Assembly: GCA_040386355.1 (NCBI GenBank)
Contig: JAZKFP010000167.1
Location: 1 to 18,608, forward strand
From: JAZKFP01 sp040386355
GTDB lineage: Bacteria; Pseudomonadota; Gammaproteobacteria; Pseudomonadales; UBA6940
Direction: 5' to 3'
Length of the DNA: 18,608 nucleotides
The position numbers and the translations under genes were made by a program. The notes beneath the pieces are model-generated. The model was not told the origin of the DNA. It did no database searches and worked only from the letters and a program-made list of their open reading frames with translations. Every line of letters begins with the position of its first letter. The first letter of the stretch is position 1. Below are positions 1 to 6,757 of the stretch, piece after piece.

Positions 1-439
1 CAGCCCAAGGTTTAGATAAACGAAATGTCATACTTGCACTTGGACTATTAAAATACGTATCCACCGTTGATAATTGCTGGTCCGATAACCAATCAGCGAC
101 AAAAGGCGGCTGTGTTGCAACAACCGCTTGCGCAACTTCAGGCCGTAATAATTGACTTGGCTCAATTTCCATTACTAATACATTTGATCGCTCTAACGCT
201 TGTCGAACATCCTTAGTGAACTTTGCAGCGTCCGGTAATCCAAGATGCAAAGTTCCTAATACATAAACATCACAGGATTCTACGTCAGCAAATCGTTTAG
301 GTTGGGTTGAAAAACACCAAAATAAACCTTGTTGTGAAGCTGCATACAATGGATAAGAAAACGTTAAAGCAAAAAACAAAAAGGAAATAGATAATAAAAA
401 GTTTAGTTTTGCGGTTTTACGAAATAAGAAGGACTTCAC
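1..439 (-). CDS. TraB/GumN-family exported protein, 3'-truncated by the window edge
   Basis: Reading leftward from a GTG start at 439, 146 codons are visible before the window ends. The GTG is preceded by AAGGTGG about 8 bases upstream, a good ribosome binding site. Residues 1-33 form a signal peptide: a basic start, a long hydrophobic stretch, then a plausible cleavage site LYA|A. Residues 58-94 contain VYVLGTLHLGLPD followed by VLVMEIEP. These are the GTxH and Glu motifs typical of the TraB/GumN (TIKI-like) family, whose characterised eukaryotic members are metalloproteases; bacterial roles are mostly unknown. It lies 25 bases downstream of the KDPG aldolase gene on the same strand, so co-transcription is likely, but no functional link is evident. 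The C-terminal half is missing from the window. The family call is fairly secure; the function is not. Confidence 0.72.
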   Translation of the reverse strand, partial: MKSFLFRKTAKLNFLLSISFLFFALTFSYPLYAASQQGLFWCFSTQPKRFADVESCDVYVLGTLHLGLPDAAKFTKDVRQALERSNVLVMEIEPSQLLRPEVAQAVVATQPPFVADWLSDQQLSTVDTYFNSPSASMTFRLSKPWA

Positions 440-464
440 GTGTTAACCACCTTAGGTAAAAAGA

Positions 465-1115
465 TTACGAAACTTGGACAGCCAATTTCCATTGTTGAAT
501 CGCTTTCACAATATCCTGCCAATTATTTTGCTTCAGCGCTTCTACTGGAACTAATCCAGAAGACCCAACCGCAAAAACCTCTGGTATAGACAAATAATGT
601 GCAATTTGATTCAAACCAATTCCGCCTGTCGGACAAAAATGGGCTTCAGGGCACACAGAACTAAACGCTTTTAACGCATTTGTTCCGCCACTAAATTCCG
701 CAGGGAAAAATTTCAAATAATGCCAACCATGTTGTAAGCAGTTCATTAATTCAGTTACTGTCGCAATCCCTGGCATCCAAGGTAGTTGAGTTTTTTGAAC
801 AGCGTCTTCCAAATTTTCTTCCCAACCTGGACTTACTAAAAATTGTGCGCCTGCTTTAGCAGCAGCTGATGCTTGTTCTGGCGTGCGCACAGTACCTGCG
901 CCGACCCAACATTGCGGATAACGTTGACGAATTTTTTCAATTGAAGGTAAGCCAAAGGGTGTTCGAAGAGTAATTTCTATGCAATCAATACTATGCTCTA
1001 ATAACAACGCTACTAAATCGTGCCATTGATCATCAGCAGTTAAAGTAACCACTGGCATTAATGGAATATGTTTTTTATCAGGGCTATCTTTTGAAAAGAA
1101 ATTTTCAAAGCTCAT
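465..1115 (-). CDS. eda: KDPG aldolase (2-dehydro-3-deoxyphosphogluconate aldolase)
   Basis: This 216-residue protein has the usual length and motifs of the class I KDPG/KHG aldolase family. In the Entner-Doudoroff pathway it splits 2-keto-3-deoxy-6-phosphogluconate into pyruvate and glyceraldehyde-3-phosphate in the cytoplasm. Visible motifs are EITLRT with catalytic Glu48, VGAGT near 71, SPG near 95, PG near 115, LKFFPAE with Schiff-base Lys135, and the phosphate-binding CPTGGIG near 161. No edd, zwf or gluconate genes are beside it, so the pathway cannot be confirmed here. A dual role on 2-keto-4-hydroxyglutarate is possible in this family. A GGGAGC ribosome-binding sequence lies about 9 bases upstream of the ATG. 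The TraB/GumN gene follows at 25 bases. The gene is intact. Confidence 0.93.
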   Translation of the reverse strand: MSFENFFSKDSPDKKHIPLMPVVTLTADDQWHDLVALLLEHSIDCIEITLRTPFGLPSIEKIRQRYPQCWVGAGTVRTPEQASAAAKAGAQFLVSPGWEENLEDAVQKTQLPWMPGIATVTELMNCLQHGWHYLKFFPAEFSGGTNALKAFSSVCPEAHFCPTGGIGLNQIAHYLSIPEVFAVGSSGLVPVEALKQNNWQDIVKAIQQWKLAVQVS

Positions 1116-1144
1116 ATCATTTGCGCTCCCAATTTAATAATTAA

Positions 1145-1334
1145 TTTTAGGGTGTGTTGACGTTTTGGCATTCGGGATAAAAAAGATTCAAAAGGATGGA
1201 ACACCAGGCAAAAAGCAAAAAAAAAACGGAATGTGTTTGTCAATCCATGAGTAATTTTTATTGCTTTTTAACACAGTGAGCCGCTTTTTGAGACATTTTT
1301 AGCCGAATTGACGAAATGTCAACACATCCTAAAC
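1145..1334. repeat. Element D: imperfect inverted-repeat element (MITE-like)
   Basis: The two ends are near mirror images. The left end begins TTTTAGGGTGTGTTGAC and the reverse complement of the right end begins GTTTAGGATGTGTTGAC. The similarity continues inward through TTCGG, CTAAAA or ATAAAA, TCAAAA and AAAAAGCA, for about 75 bases per arm. No protein is encoded inside. This fits a small non-autonomous transposable element with TA or TTAG/CTAA edges. A large folded regulatory region is the alternative. It fills the gap between the divergent eda and FabH-like genes, so it may carry promoter sequence for either. Confidence 0.5.
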
Positions 1335-1371
1335 ATTTCCATTTAATGATCGATAGAGAGTATGACTCAAC

Positions 1372-2400
1372 ATGGCACAAGCAAAGATTAATCATTGCAA
1401 AATTGCTGGTGTAGTTTCCTGTGTACCTCAGACTAAAATCGAAAACACGGATCTTGGTGAGCAATTCTCCATGATTGAAATTCGAAAAATTACCGCAATG
1501 GCAGGCATTCAAAGTCGTCATGTCTCAAATGGTCAGCAAACTTCTGTTGATTTTTGCCTACATGCTGCACGTGATTTAGTGAAGGGATTGCAGTGGGACC
1601 CAGCCTCTATTGATGCAATTATCATGGTCACCCAAACTCCTGATTATCATCTTCCCTCTTCTAGTTGCCTCATCCATAAAGAACTTGGTCTTTCTACAAA
1701 TTGTGCAGCGTTTGATGTTGGTCTTGGATGTTCTGGTTATCCATATGGTCTTTGGCTAAGCCATTTAATGATTCAAGGTGGTATGAATCGAGTATTAGTT
1801 TTACATGGTGAAACACCGAGTTTATTTACCAGTCCAGATGATCGCGCTACGGTTCTATTGTTTGGCGATGCAGGATCTGCAACTGCTATAGCGCGTGATC
1901 CAAACGCTGAAAATCCTGCGTACTTTTCTCTGCATTCTGATGGTCAAGGCTATACCGATTTGATCATTCCAGCGGGTGGATTTAGACAACGTTTTTCGGA
2001 TCAATTGCGAGACTATTATGTTTCGATGAACGGGACGAATTTATTTAATTTTACTATTTTGCGGCTCCCGCCTCTTATTCATGATTTATCTGTGATGTCA
2101 CAAGAATCAATTGCCAATATTGATGCGTTTATTTTTCATCAATCGAATCGTTTCATCATGAAACATATTATGAAAAAAGCAGGGCTTGAAGAAATTAAAG
2201 TACCGCTGACTTTAGAAGAGTTTGGTAATACTGGTGGACCTTCTGTGCCATTAACACTGGTACAACACGCTTTAAAAAATGAAACATTTCGCGCAAAAAC
2301 ATCTCGGGTTTCATTGTTGGGTTATGGTGTAGGTTTGTCGTGGAGCGGTGCATTAGTTTCCATGCACACTGATACCTATTACAACCATCTTGAACTTTAA
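1372..2400 (+). CDS. FabH-like 3-oxoacyl-ACP synthase III (ketoacyl synthase III)
   Basis: The protein has 342 residues, close to the usual 320-340 of KAS III enzymes. These condense an acyl-CoA with malonyl-ACP, or act in secondary-metabolite acyl transfer. All three catalytic residues are visible: Cys120 in GLGCSGYPYG, His256 in FHQSNRF and Asn286 in GNTGGPSVPL. The glycine-rich GDAGSA (165-170) and GYGVGLSWSGALV (318-330) motifs complete the thiolase fold. No acpP, fabD or fabG genes lie next to it, so it may be an accessory KAS III rather than the housekeeping FabH. The gene stands alone on its strand, directly after element D, and converges with the lipoprotein gene. The ATG at 1372 is chosen because the preceding ATG at 1362 is out of frame. 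Only a weak GAGAG is present upstream. The substrate cannot be read from the sequence. Confidence 0.87.
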   Translation: MAQAKINHCKIAGVVSCVPQTKIENTDLGEQFSMIEIRKITAMAGIQSRHVSNGQQTSVDFCLHAARDLVKGLQWDPASIDAIIMVTQTPDYHLPSSSCLIHKELGLSTNCAAFDVGLGCSGYPYGLWLSHLMIQGGMNRVLVLHGETPSLFTSPDDRATVLLFGDAGSATAIARDPNAENPAYFSLHSDGQGYTDLIIPAGGFRQRFSDQLRDYYVSMNGTNLFNFTILRLPPLIHDLSVMSQESIANIDAFIFHQSNRFIMKHIMKKAGLEEIKVPLTLEEFGNTGGPSVPLTLVQHALKNETFRAKTSRVSLLGYGVGLSWSGALVSMHTDTYYNHLEL

Positions 2401-2404
2401 TATT

Positions 2405-2422
2405 TTTATTGTTTCCAATAAA
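2405..2422. terminator. Weak bidirectional terminator candidate
   Basis: A 7-bp stem TTTATTG/CAATAAA with loop TTTC lies between the convergent FabH-like and lipoprotein genes, flanked by T/A runs on both sides. The stem is all but one pair A-T, so the call is tentative. Confidence 0.3.
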
Positions 2423-2462
2423 TAAATTATTTTCTAACATGCTACTTTTTATTAATCTGGTT

Positions 2463-3170
2463 TTACCAAGCCACATTTGAAAAACTACGTGCCAGTTTTT
2501 CCACAACTTTAGGTAGAATATCAACTGGTTTAAATACAGCAAAGCTTAACCAACCGGTACGCGCTAAAATTAATCGTTGATCAATTGCAAGATTTTGATG
2601 CGTATCGATTATTGTTGCGCGTAACGCTACCTGATCTCTAGGGTCTGCAAACCGATCCTCACAATCCATTTGGCTATACGATTGACTAAGGGTAAGATCT
2701 TGTGTGGATTTTGATGTAGGATCTGAAGATTCAGCAAAAGGATCACCACATTCTTTTGGATGATGAGTACGAACTGCTTCCCATGCTTGCCATTGAATTA
2801 AAACAATATCTATTCGAAAATCTGAATTCTCACTAGAACACAACGAAGGATCTTTTTTTTGTACAACTTGTACGTTTGAATACGCGCCGTCAAACTGGCG
2901 CTCAACTAATTCAAATAAGTAATTTTCAATTTCAGCACGATTTTCTGTAACAGGATAAACAGGATTTATTCCAACTGAAAAACAAACTCTGCTGTCGGTA
3001 GGTAAAACAATCGATTGCCTTTTCTCAACTTCTACAGAACCAAGCACCGGCTTGAGCCACTGAGGAGGATTTAATGGTGGTGCGCTTTGACAACCAATCA
3101 ATACACACGATACAAAACCTAAAAATAATAATTTAGATTTCTCCCTCCACTTCATGTTCAGGTGCACCAT
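2463..3170 (-). CDS. Putative outer-membrane lipoprotein, DUF4823-like
   Basis: The 235-residue protein begins with a lipoprotein signal peptide: basic n-region MKWREKSK, a hydrophobic core, and lipobox LIGC with the lipidated Cys at residue 27. The next residues are Gln-Ser, not Asp, which favours outer-membrane sorting. The body is soluble. A region around 100-200 (VLIQWQAWEA, VALRATIIDTHQNLAIDQ, then TGWLSF) resembles small envelope lipoproteins with a 'duty' like DUF4823, but that assignment is weak. The ATG at 3170 is chosen because AAGGA lies 8 bases before it; a second Met at residue 6 has no such site. The start lies 38 bases inside the end of the TetR gene, so translation is probably coupled and the two genes form an operon. 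The function is unknown. Confidence 0.72.
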   Translation of the reverse strand: MVHLNMKWREKSKLLFLGFVSCVLIGCQSAPPLNPPQWLKPVLGSVEVEKRQSIVLPTDSRVCFSVGINPVYPVTENRAEIENYLFELVERQFDGAYSNVQVVQKKDPSLCSSENSDFRIDIVLIQWQAWEAVRTHHPKECGDPFAESSDPTSKSTQDLTLSQSYSQMDCEDRFADPRDQVALRATIIDTHQNLAIDQRLILARTGWLSFAVFKPVDILPKVVEKLARSFSNVAW

Positions 3171-3807
3171 GTAACGCGTCCTTACGATAGCGATTGCGGT
3201 TACCCATTCGAACCGCTACATCCATTAAAAATTCAACAAAACCTTCTTTGTCTTGAATTCGATGGTTAAAGAAATCCGATTCATATAACGCAACAGCTCC
3301 ATGTACCAAAGCCCACGCCGCGCATATATGGAAATACGGTGGAACATCGGCAAGTATGCCTTCCTTAATTCGCGCTTCAATAATTAGCTCAAGTGTCTTA
3401 GCATTTGATACACGGATACGATGCAGTTTTTCCAACATATCTGGCAAAGCATTGACATCAATGCACTTGGCTTCAAGACGATCAAACAGAGTATAGCGAC
3501 TTGGATCAGACATTCTAAATTTAAAATATTCACGAACTAATTTGTCTTTGTTGTCTTCTACTCGGATTCGTTGCAACATGTCCGCGAGTTCTTCTTCATA
3601 ACGAATCATCAAACGCAGATAAATTTCATACTTAGTAGTGAAATGTTTGTAGATTGTTCCTTTACCAATACCTACTGCATCCGCGATCATCTCAACGGTT
3701 ACGCGTTCTTCACCTAACTTCAAAAACAGTTCTAATGCAGTTTGTAAAATAGATTCTTCACGTTGACGAAATTCTTTTACGCGTTGAGTCGCTCTCTCTA
3801 AATCCAC
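3133..3807 (-). CDS. TetR/AcrR-family transcriptional regulator
   Basis: The 224-residue protein has the canonical TetR N-terminal helix-turn-helix at about residues 15-62. It reads ILQTALELFLKLGEERVTVE, then MIADAVGIGKGTIYKHFTTKYEIY. The rest is the helical ligand-binding and dimerisation domain. The start is a GTG at 3807 preceded by AAGGA at 8 bases. The overlapping downstream lipoprotein gene suggests that the regulator controls its own operon and perhaps envelope functions. A near-perfect 20-bp palindrome at 3896-3915, about 90 bases upstream, is a natural candidate operator for autoregulation. The ligand is not predictable from the sequence. Confidence 0.9.
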   Translation of the reverse strand: MDLERATQRVKEFRQREESILQTALELFLKLGEERVTVEMIADAVGIGKGTIYKHFTTKYEIYLRLMIRYEEELADMLQRIRVEDNKDKLVREYFKFRMSDPSRYTLFDRLEAKCIDVNALPDMLEKLHRIRVSNAKTLELIIEARIKEGILADVPPYFHICAAWALVHGAVALYESDFFNHRIQDKEGFVEFLMDVAVRMGNRNRYRKDALHGAPEHEVEGEI

Positions 3808-3895
3808 AATAGTTTTCCTTTGGGAAAATTAAAATCCCACTAATGAATAATGTTGTTGAGAAAATTTCATCGGAGTTTTAACTTAAAGTGTCATG

Positions 3896-3915
3896 CACCT
3901 AGTGACCACTACGTG
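3896..3915. promoter_or_regulatory. Candidate TetR operator palindrome
   Basis: The sequence CAC-c-TAGTG-ac-CACTA-c-GTG has inverted arms matching at 8 of 9 positions around a 2-base centre. That is the size of a TetR-family site. It lies in the gap upstream of the leftward TetR gene. Two shorter palindromes follow: CTTAATTAAG at 3926-3935 and TTGTTCTAACAA at 3941-3952. Binding is inferred from position and symmetry only. Confidence 0.42.
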
Positions 3916-3982
3916 AAAAAAGTGACTTAATTAAGATAGATTGTTCTAACAAAAACACCCTGGTGATTATACTCAACTCATA

Positions 3983-4214
3983 TATACACCCATAACAATT
4001 AAGTTTTAGGTGTTCAGCATGATCTTTTTTTCCACTTGCTGTGTTGCTTGCTCGAACGCGTCACAGCGTTCTTGCTGCGTAAAGCTTTGGTTACGCAGCG
4101 TCAAAGCGCCTTGCAATTGAAAAAAAATCTTCATGCTTCACCATTTCATTTGTCCAGCCGATACCTTTAGTCGCGGCGCACAAAGTACCCTAAAACTCAT
4201 TCGTTGTGGGTATA
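3983..4214. repeat. Family A inverted-repeat element, copy A1 (MITE-like)
   Basis: This is the most diverged of three copies in the window, the others being at 13633-13880 and 18204-18413. The ends are inverted: TATACACCCATAAC on the left and GTTGTGGGTATA on the right. The interior contains the family signatures TCTTTTTTTCCACTTGCTG, GTAAAGCTTTGG, ACGCAGCGTCAAAGCGC and AATTGAAAAAAAATCTTCA. Two stem-loops are present: GAACGC/GCGTTC (4054-4071) and CTGCGTAA/TTACGCAG (4075-4098). There is no coding potential. It fills most of the 489-base gap between the TetR and YiiX-like genes. The remaining part (3808-3982) holds the candidate operator and little else. Confidence 0.82.
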
Positions 4215-4296
4215 GATCAGGATGCTTTACCTGAGAATGCACAACTAATATCTTAAACTAAAACTTTGATTTTTAACGATTAGCTAGGAGTTTATT

Positions 4297-5172
4297 ATGG
4301 GACATCAAGCCCGATGGACCATGGGTGGATGGCTCATTCAATGGTTGAATTATGAGCGTCCACCAGGATCAGTACCCTACTGCGACTTTGACCGGTTGCG
4401 TCATGAGTTACGACCCGGTGACGTTATTCTTGTTGAAGGAAGATCACGAGTTAGCAGTGTTATTCGATGGGTAACGACCAGTCCTTGGACACATGCTGCT
4501 CTATACGTTGGTCGTTTGCATGACATAGAAGATTCTGATATTCGCGCGCAGATTTCAAAACATTTACCCTGTGAACCCGATACCCAATTAATTATTGAAA
4601 GCATGTTAGGGCAAGGAACAATAGCTAATTCACTTTCTATTTATCGTCAAGATCATTTAAGAATTTGTCGACCAAGAGGTTTAAATTACAAAGACGCACA
4701 AGCAGTTATTCGTTATGCGGCCAGTCGATTAGGCTTTGATTACGATATGCGGCAAATTTTTGATTTGTTTCGGTTTCTAATGCCGTGGTTATTAATGCCA
4801 AGAAAATGGCGTTCATCTTTATTTGAATATCATTCAGGAAAAACAACCCGCACAGTTTGCTCAACAATGATTGCAGAAGCGTTTGGATATATTCATTTTC
4901 CAATTCTGCCACTGGTCAAGCGTGTAAGCAGTCGAGGAGTACAGTTTTTTCGAAGAAATCCTAAGCTTTGTACACCTTCAGACTTTGATTACTCACCGTA
5001 TTTTGAAATTATTAAATATCCATTTGTAGATTTTTCAGATTCCTCGTCTTATCGGTTATTACCGTGGCGAGGCAGTGAAAGTTTAAGTGCAGAAGAGTCG
5101 CTTCATTACGTCTCGCCTTCAGACCATCTGCAAACATCTTCAGATGTTGATATGGATCAATCGACTGAGTAA
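4297..5172 (+). CDS. YiiX/YebB-like permuted papain-fold (NlpC/P60 superfamily) cysteine hydrolase
   Basis: The 291-residue protein carries the pattern of circularly permuted NlpC/P60 enzymes: LRPGDVILVEG (38-48), then SPWTHAALYVG with catalytic His66, a polar residue in LIIESM (Glu101), and the catalytic Cys188 in TRTVCSTMIAEAF. Such enzymes are thiol hydrolases or lipid-ester amidases; targets of this subgroup are mostly unknown. No signal peptide is evident; residues 156-168 (FDLFRFLMPWLLM) could associate with a membrane. AGGAG lies 6 bases before the ATG. The gene is monocistronic, between element A1 and the tRNA-Glu gene. An exported effector role is conceivable because related folds occur among effectors of intracellular bacteria, but nothing here shows export. 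Confidence 0.75.
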   Translation: MGHQARWTMGGWLIQWLNYERPPGSVPYCDFDRLRHELRPGDVILVEGRSRVSSVIRWVTTSPWTHAALYVGRLHDIEDSDIRAQISKHLPCEPDTQLIIESMLGQGTIANSLSIYRQDHLRICRPRGLNYKDAQAVIRYAASRLGFDYDMRQIFDLFRFLMPWLLMPRKWRSSLFEYHSGKTTRTVCSTMIAEAFGYIHFPILPLVKRVSSRGVQFFRRNPKLCTPSDFDYSPYFEIIKYPFVDFSDSSSYRLLPWRGSESLSAEESLHYVSPSDHLQTSSDVDMDQSTE

Positions 5173-5208
5173 AAGAAGAAATAATAATTCAAATACATAT
5201 TTTAAAAA

Positions 5209-5284
5209 TGGCGTCCCCTAGGGGATTCGAACCCCTGTTACCGCCGTGAAAGGGCGATGTCCTAGGCCTCTAGACGAAGGGGAC
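5209..5284 (-). tRNA. tRNA-Glu, anticodon UUC
   Basis: Read leftward, the 76-base gene begins GTCCCCT and ends AGGGGAC-G-CCA, with CCA encoded. The acceptor stem pairs over all 7 bp. The anticodon loop is CTTTCAC with anticodon TTC between stem halves TCGCC and GGCGG. The T arm is AGGGG-TTCGAAT-CCCCT. It differs from the E. coli tRNA-Glu as I remember it at only about two positions. It appears to be transcribed alone. Confidence 0.97.
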
Positions 5285-5314
5285 TTCGACGGGACCGAAC
5301 GTGGTGAGCGGCGT

Positions 5315-5343
5315 ATATTAGGGATGCAGTGGCATTAGGTCAA
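5315..5343 (-). promoter_or_regulatory. Sigma70-type promoter of tRNA-Glu
   Basis: On the minus strand, -35 TTGACC (5338-5343) and -10 TAATAT (5315-5320) are separated by exactly 17 bases. A GC-rich discriminator (ACGCCGC) follows, as is usual for stringently controlled stable-RNA promoters. The tRNA 5' end is about 30 bases downstream of the -10. Confidence 0.82.
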
Positions 5344-5405
5344 CACCTATATATCTATATTCCATAAAAAAATCGTAAAAAGTCTTGTTCCTTACAATTT
5401 TTTCA

Positions 5406-5434
5406 TTGACTGCAAAATCCATAGTTTTTAATAT
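5406..5434 (+). promoter_or_regulatory. Sigma70-type promoter for the secreted six-Cys gene pair
   Basis: -35 TTGACT (5406-5411), a 17-base spacer and -10 TAATAT (5429-5434) give a strong match to the consensus. The start of transcription would be near 5441, leaving a leader of about 45 bases before the ATG at 5487. This argues that the following unusual gene is expressed in the bacterium. Confidence 0.75.
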
Positions 5435-5486
5435 CACGTTGATTTTAATTCAAATCATTTAGTAAAAATAATAATAGGAGTCATAA

Positions 5487-6023
5487 ATGAACATATCTAC
5501 CTCTTTTAAAGCAGCAATCATTTTTGCTTTAAACTCTCCAGCTTCTGTTCTAAGTGAAAAATCTCCAAAATTAGGCAATCTCCGCGCAACTAATAATCCA
5601 TCACCAATTTTTAATCGGGTTCTTCAAGCTAACTGTAAATTAGTAGTAAACGGTTGTGATTTAAGTCTTTTGCAATGCAAAGATGTTCAACATAGCTTTC
5701 TTCCAGGTTCGCCTTTAGGAGATTATAACAATGAATGCGGTGCTTCTATTTACTCAACTCAAGGCAATAAAGAAGAAATGTTATGCGATGGCGCACCTGT
5801 TGATCTAGAAATATATTGTCCGGAAAAAACACTTGATAATCCACCTACTCCTGCCCCGACACCTGCAAAAACACCCGCACCCACTTTTGCGTCGACTACC
5901 AAGGTAACTTTTGAAACACCCGCACCGACTTCTGCCTCTGCACCTAATGCAACTCCTGAAACATATGCTCCTACGGCCGCGCCAACATCAGCTCCAACAG
6001 TTGCGCCATTTAATCCCTCATAA
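5487..6023 (+). CDS. Small secreted six-cysteine protein with Thr/Pro/Ala-rich tail (paralogue 1)
   Basis: I do not recognise a named family. The 178-residue protein has a modest N-terminal signal-like segment (KAAIIFAL, possible cut near SVLS|E), then a compact domain with cysteines at 50, 57, 64, 84, 100 and 111. Residues 118-178 form a low-complexity tail of APT, PTPAPTP and TSAPT units. The same framework occurs in the next gene: C2-C3 spacing is 7 residues and C4-C5 spacing is 16 in both, and both begin the domain with an R-x-L-x(2-3)-C motif and have LCD at the fifth Cys. AGGAG lies 6 bases upstream of the ATG and a strong promoter precedes it, so the gene looks functional. Cysteine-rich domains with APT-rich tails are common in secreted eukaryotic proteins, including oomycete elicitin-like proteins. 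Descent from such a protein is speculation. Confidence 0.75.
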   Translation: MNISTSFKAAIIFALNSPASVLSEKSPKLGNLRATNNPSPIFNRVLQANCKLVVNGCDLSLLQCKDVQHSFLPGSPLGDYNNECGASIYSTQGNKEEMLCDGAPVDLEIYCPEKTLDNPPTPAPTPAKTPAPTFASTTKVTFETPAPTSASAPNATPETYAPTAAPTSAPTVAPFNPS

Positions 6024-6051
6024 TTTTCCACTCATATAATTAATTCTGTAC

Positions 6052-6078
6052 ACTGAAACTCTTTTCAAGAGTTTCAGT
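6052..6078. terminator. Perfect 12-bp hairpin between the six-Cys genes
   Basis: ACTGAAACTCTT pairs perfectly with AAGAGTTTCAGT around a TTC loop and is followed by TGTATTATTTATT. This could be an intrinsic terminator or attenuator for the first gene. The tract after the stem is only moderately T-rich, so partial read-through into the next gene is likely. Confidence 0.6.
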
Positions 6079-6103
6079 TGTATTATTTATTGAGAGAATA
6101 ATT

Positions 6104-6502
6104 ATGAAATTAAATTTATCGATGGCATCTGCAATAAGTGCTTTATCTTTAGTATCAATAGCACATGCAGAAAATCCTCAACGGTTGCTTGAAGATTGCA
6201 GAACCGTAATAAAATATGAGGGCAAAACCTGTGATTTTAGCAATACCGATTGTTCCGTCGTAACGGTTCCAAAAAATATTGCTCTTACTTCGATTGAAAC
6301 CTGCAACAAAAGCTTGATTGATGGAGACACCCAAGGCGCGGATGCATTATGCGATGACAAGCCTTTTGATTGTGAAGATTCAGATTCTTCTGCAACACAG
6401 GCACCCACCTCTGAGCCTACAAAAAACAATGCTGGACTATCTCGGTCTACTAGTTTATTAACCATGGCAACATTTTTAACATCTTATGCTTTGATGCGTT
6501 AA
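6104..6502 (+). CDS. Small secreted six-cysteine protein with hydrophobic C-terminus (paralogue 2)
   Basis: The 132-residue protein has a clear signal peptide (residues 1-22, cleavage AHA|EN). The domain has cysteines at 32, 43, 50, 67, 83 and 90, with the C2-C3 (7) and C4-C5 (16) spacing of the preceding paralogue. A short TQAPTSEPT linker (98-106) leads to a hydrophobic C-terminus, STSLLTMATFLTSYALMR, that ends almost without basic residues. The layout of secretion signal, disulfide domain, Thr/Pro linker and hydrophobic tail is that of GPI-anchored eukaryotic surface proteins. In a bacterium the tail could act as a membrane anchor or simply be relict. GAGAG lies about 8 bases upstream of the ATG. 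The family is unrecognised; disulfide formation would need export to the periplasm or outside. Confidence 0.75.
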   Translation: MKLNLSMASAISALSLVSIAHAENPQRLLEDCRTVIKYEGKTCDFSNTDCSVVTVPKNIALTSIETCNKSLIDGDTQGADALCDDKPFDCEDSDSSATQAPTSEPTKNNAGLSRSTSLLTMATFLTSYALMR

Positions 6503-6511
6503 TTCAAAAAG

Positions 6512-6694
6512 ATATATAGCGAATGCACATGAGTTTTCCATGCTGCAATGTTTTCTGAAAGGTGTTTTGTGGGAAAGTACATGCGGGCGAATGATTATTC
6601 GCCCCTACGGTGTCCGTTAAAGATTAAGGTCTTTTTAGGAAAGTGGTGATTGTTTGTAGGGGCGAATAATCATTCGCCCGTGTTGAGCGCTGCC
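6512..6694. repeat. Family B palindromic repeat element, copy B1
   Basis: The element contains two 24-bp blocks, 6585-6608 and 6656-6679, that are exact reverse complements of each other. Each block is itself nearly palindromic (GGGCGAAT-GATT-ATTCGCCC). The left flank (CCATGCTGCAATGTTTTCTG, then TTTTGTGGGAAAGTACATGC) matches copy B3 read in reverse, and the right flank TGTTGAGC also matches B3. It starts 10 bases after the stop of the six-Cys gene and lies between it and the convergent ligA, where its hairpins could end transcription from both sides. Confidence 0.85.
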
Positions 6695-6757
6695 TTTTAC
6701 TCATTGAATATTTAAAAAGTGTCTTAGTAAATCTCATCTTCGTTCACTATATCGAGC

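Noticed and set aside
5209..5284. tRNA-Glu 3' end as a genomic-island attachment site
   Set aside because: I saw no second copy of the tRNA 3' end and no integrase in the window. The T3SS block is over 3.7 kb away on the 5' side of the tRNA.
5759..6031. Minus-strand frame rich in GAxVGA repeats opposite the first six-Cys gene
   Set aside because: Its repetitive sequence is the antisense of the APT-rich tail; the sense gene has a promoter and ribosome binding site and the antisense frame has neither.
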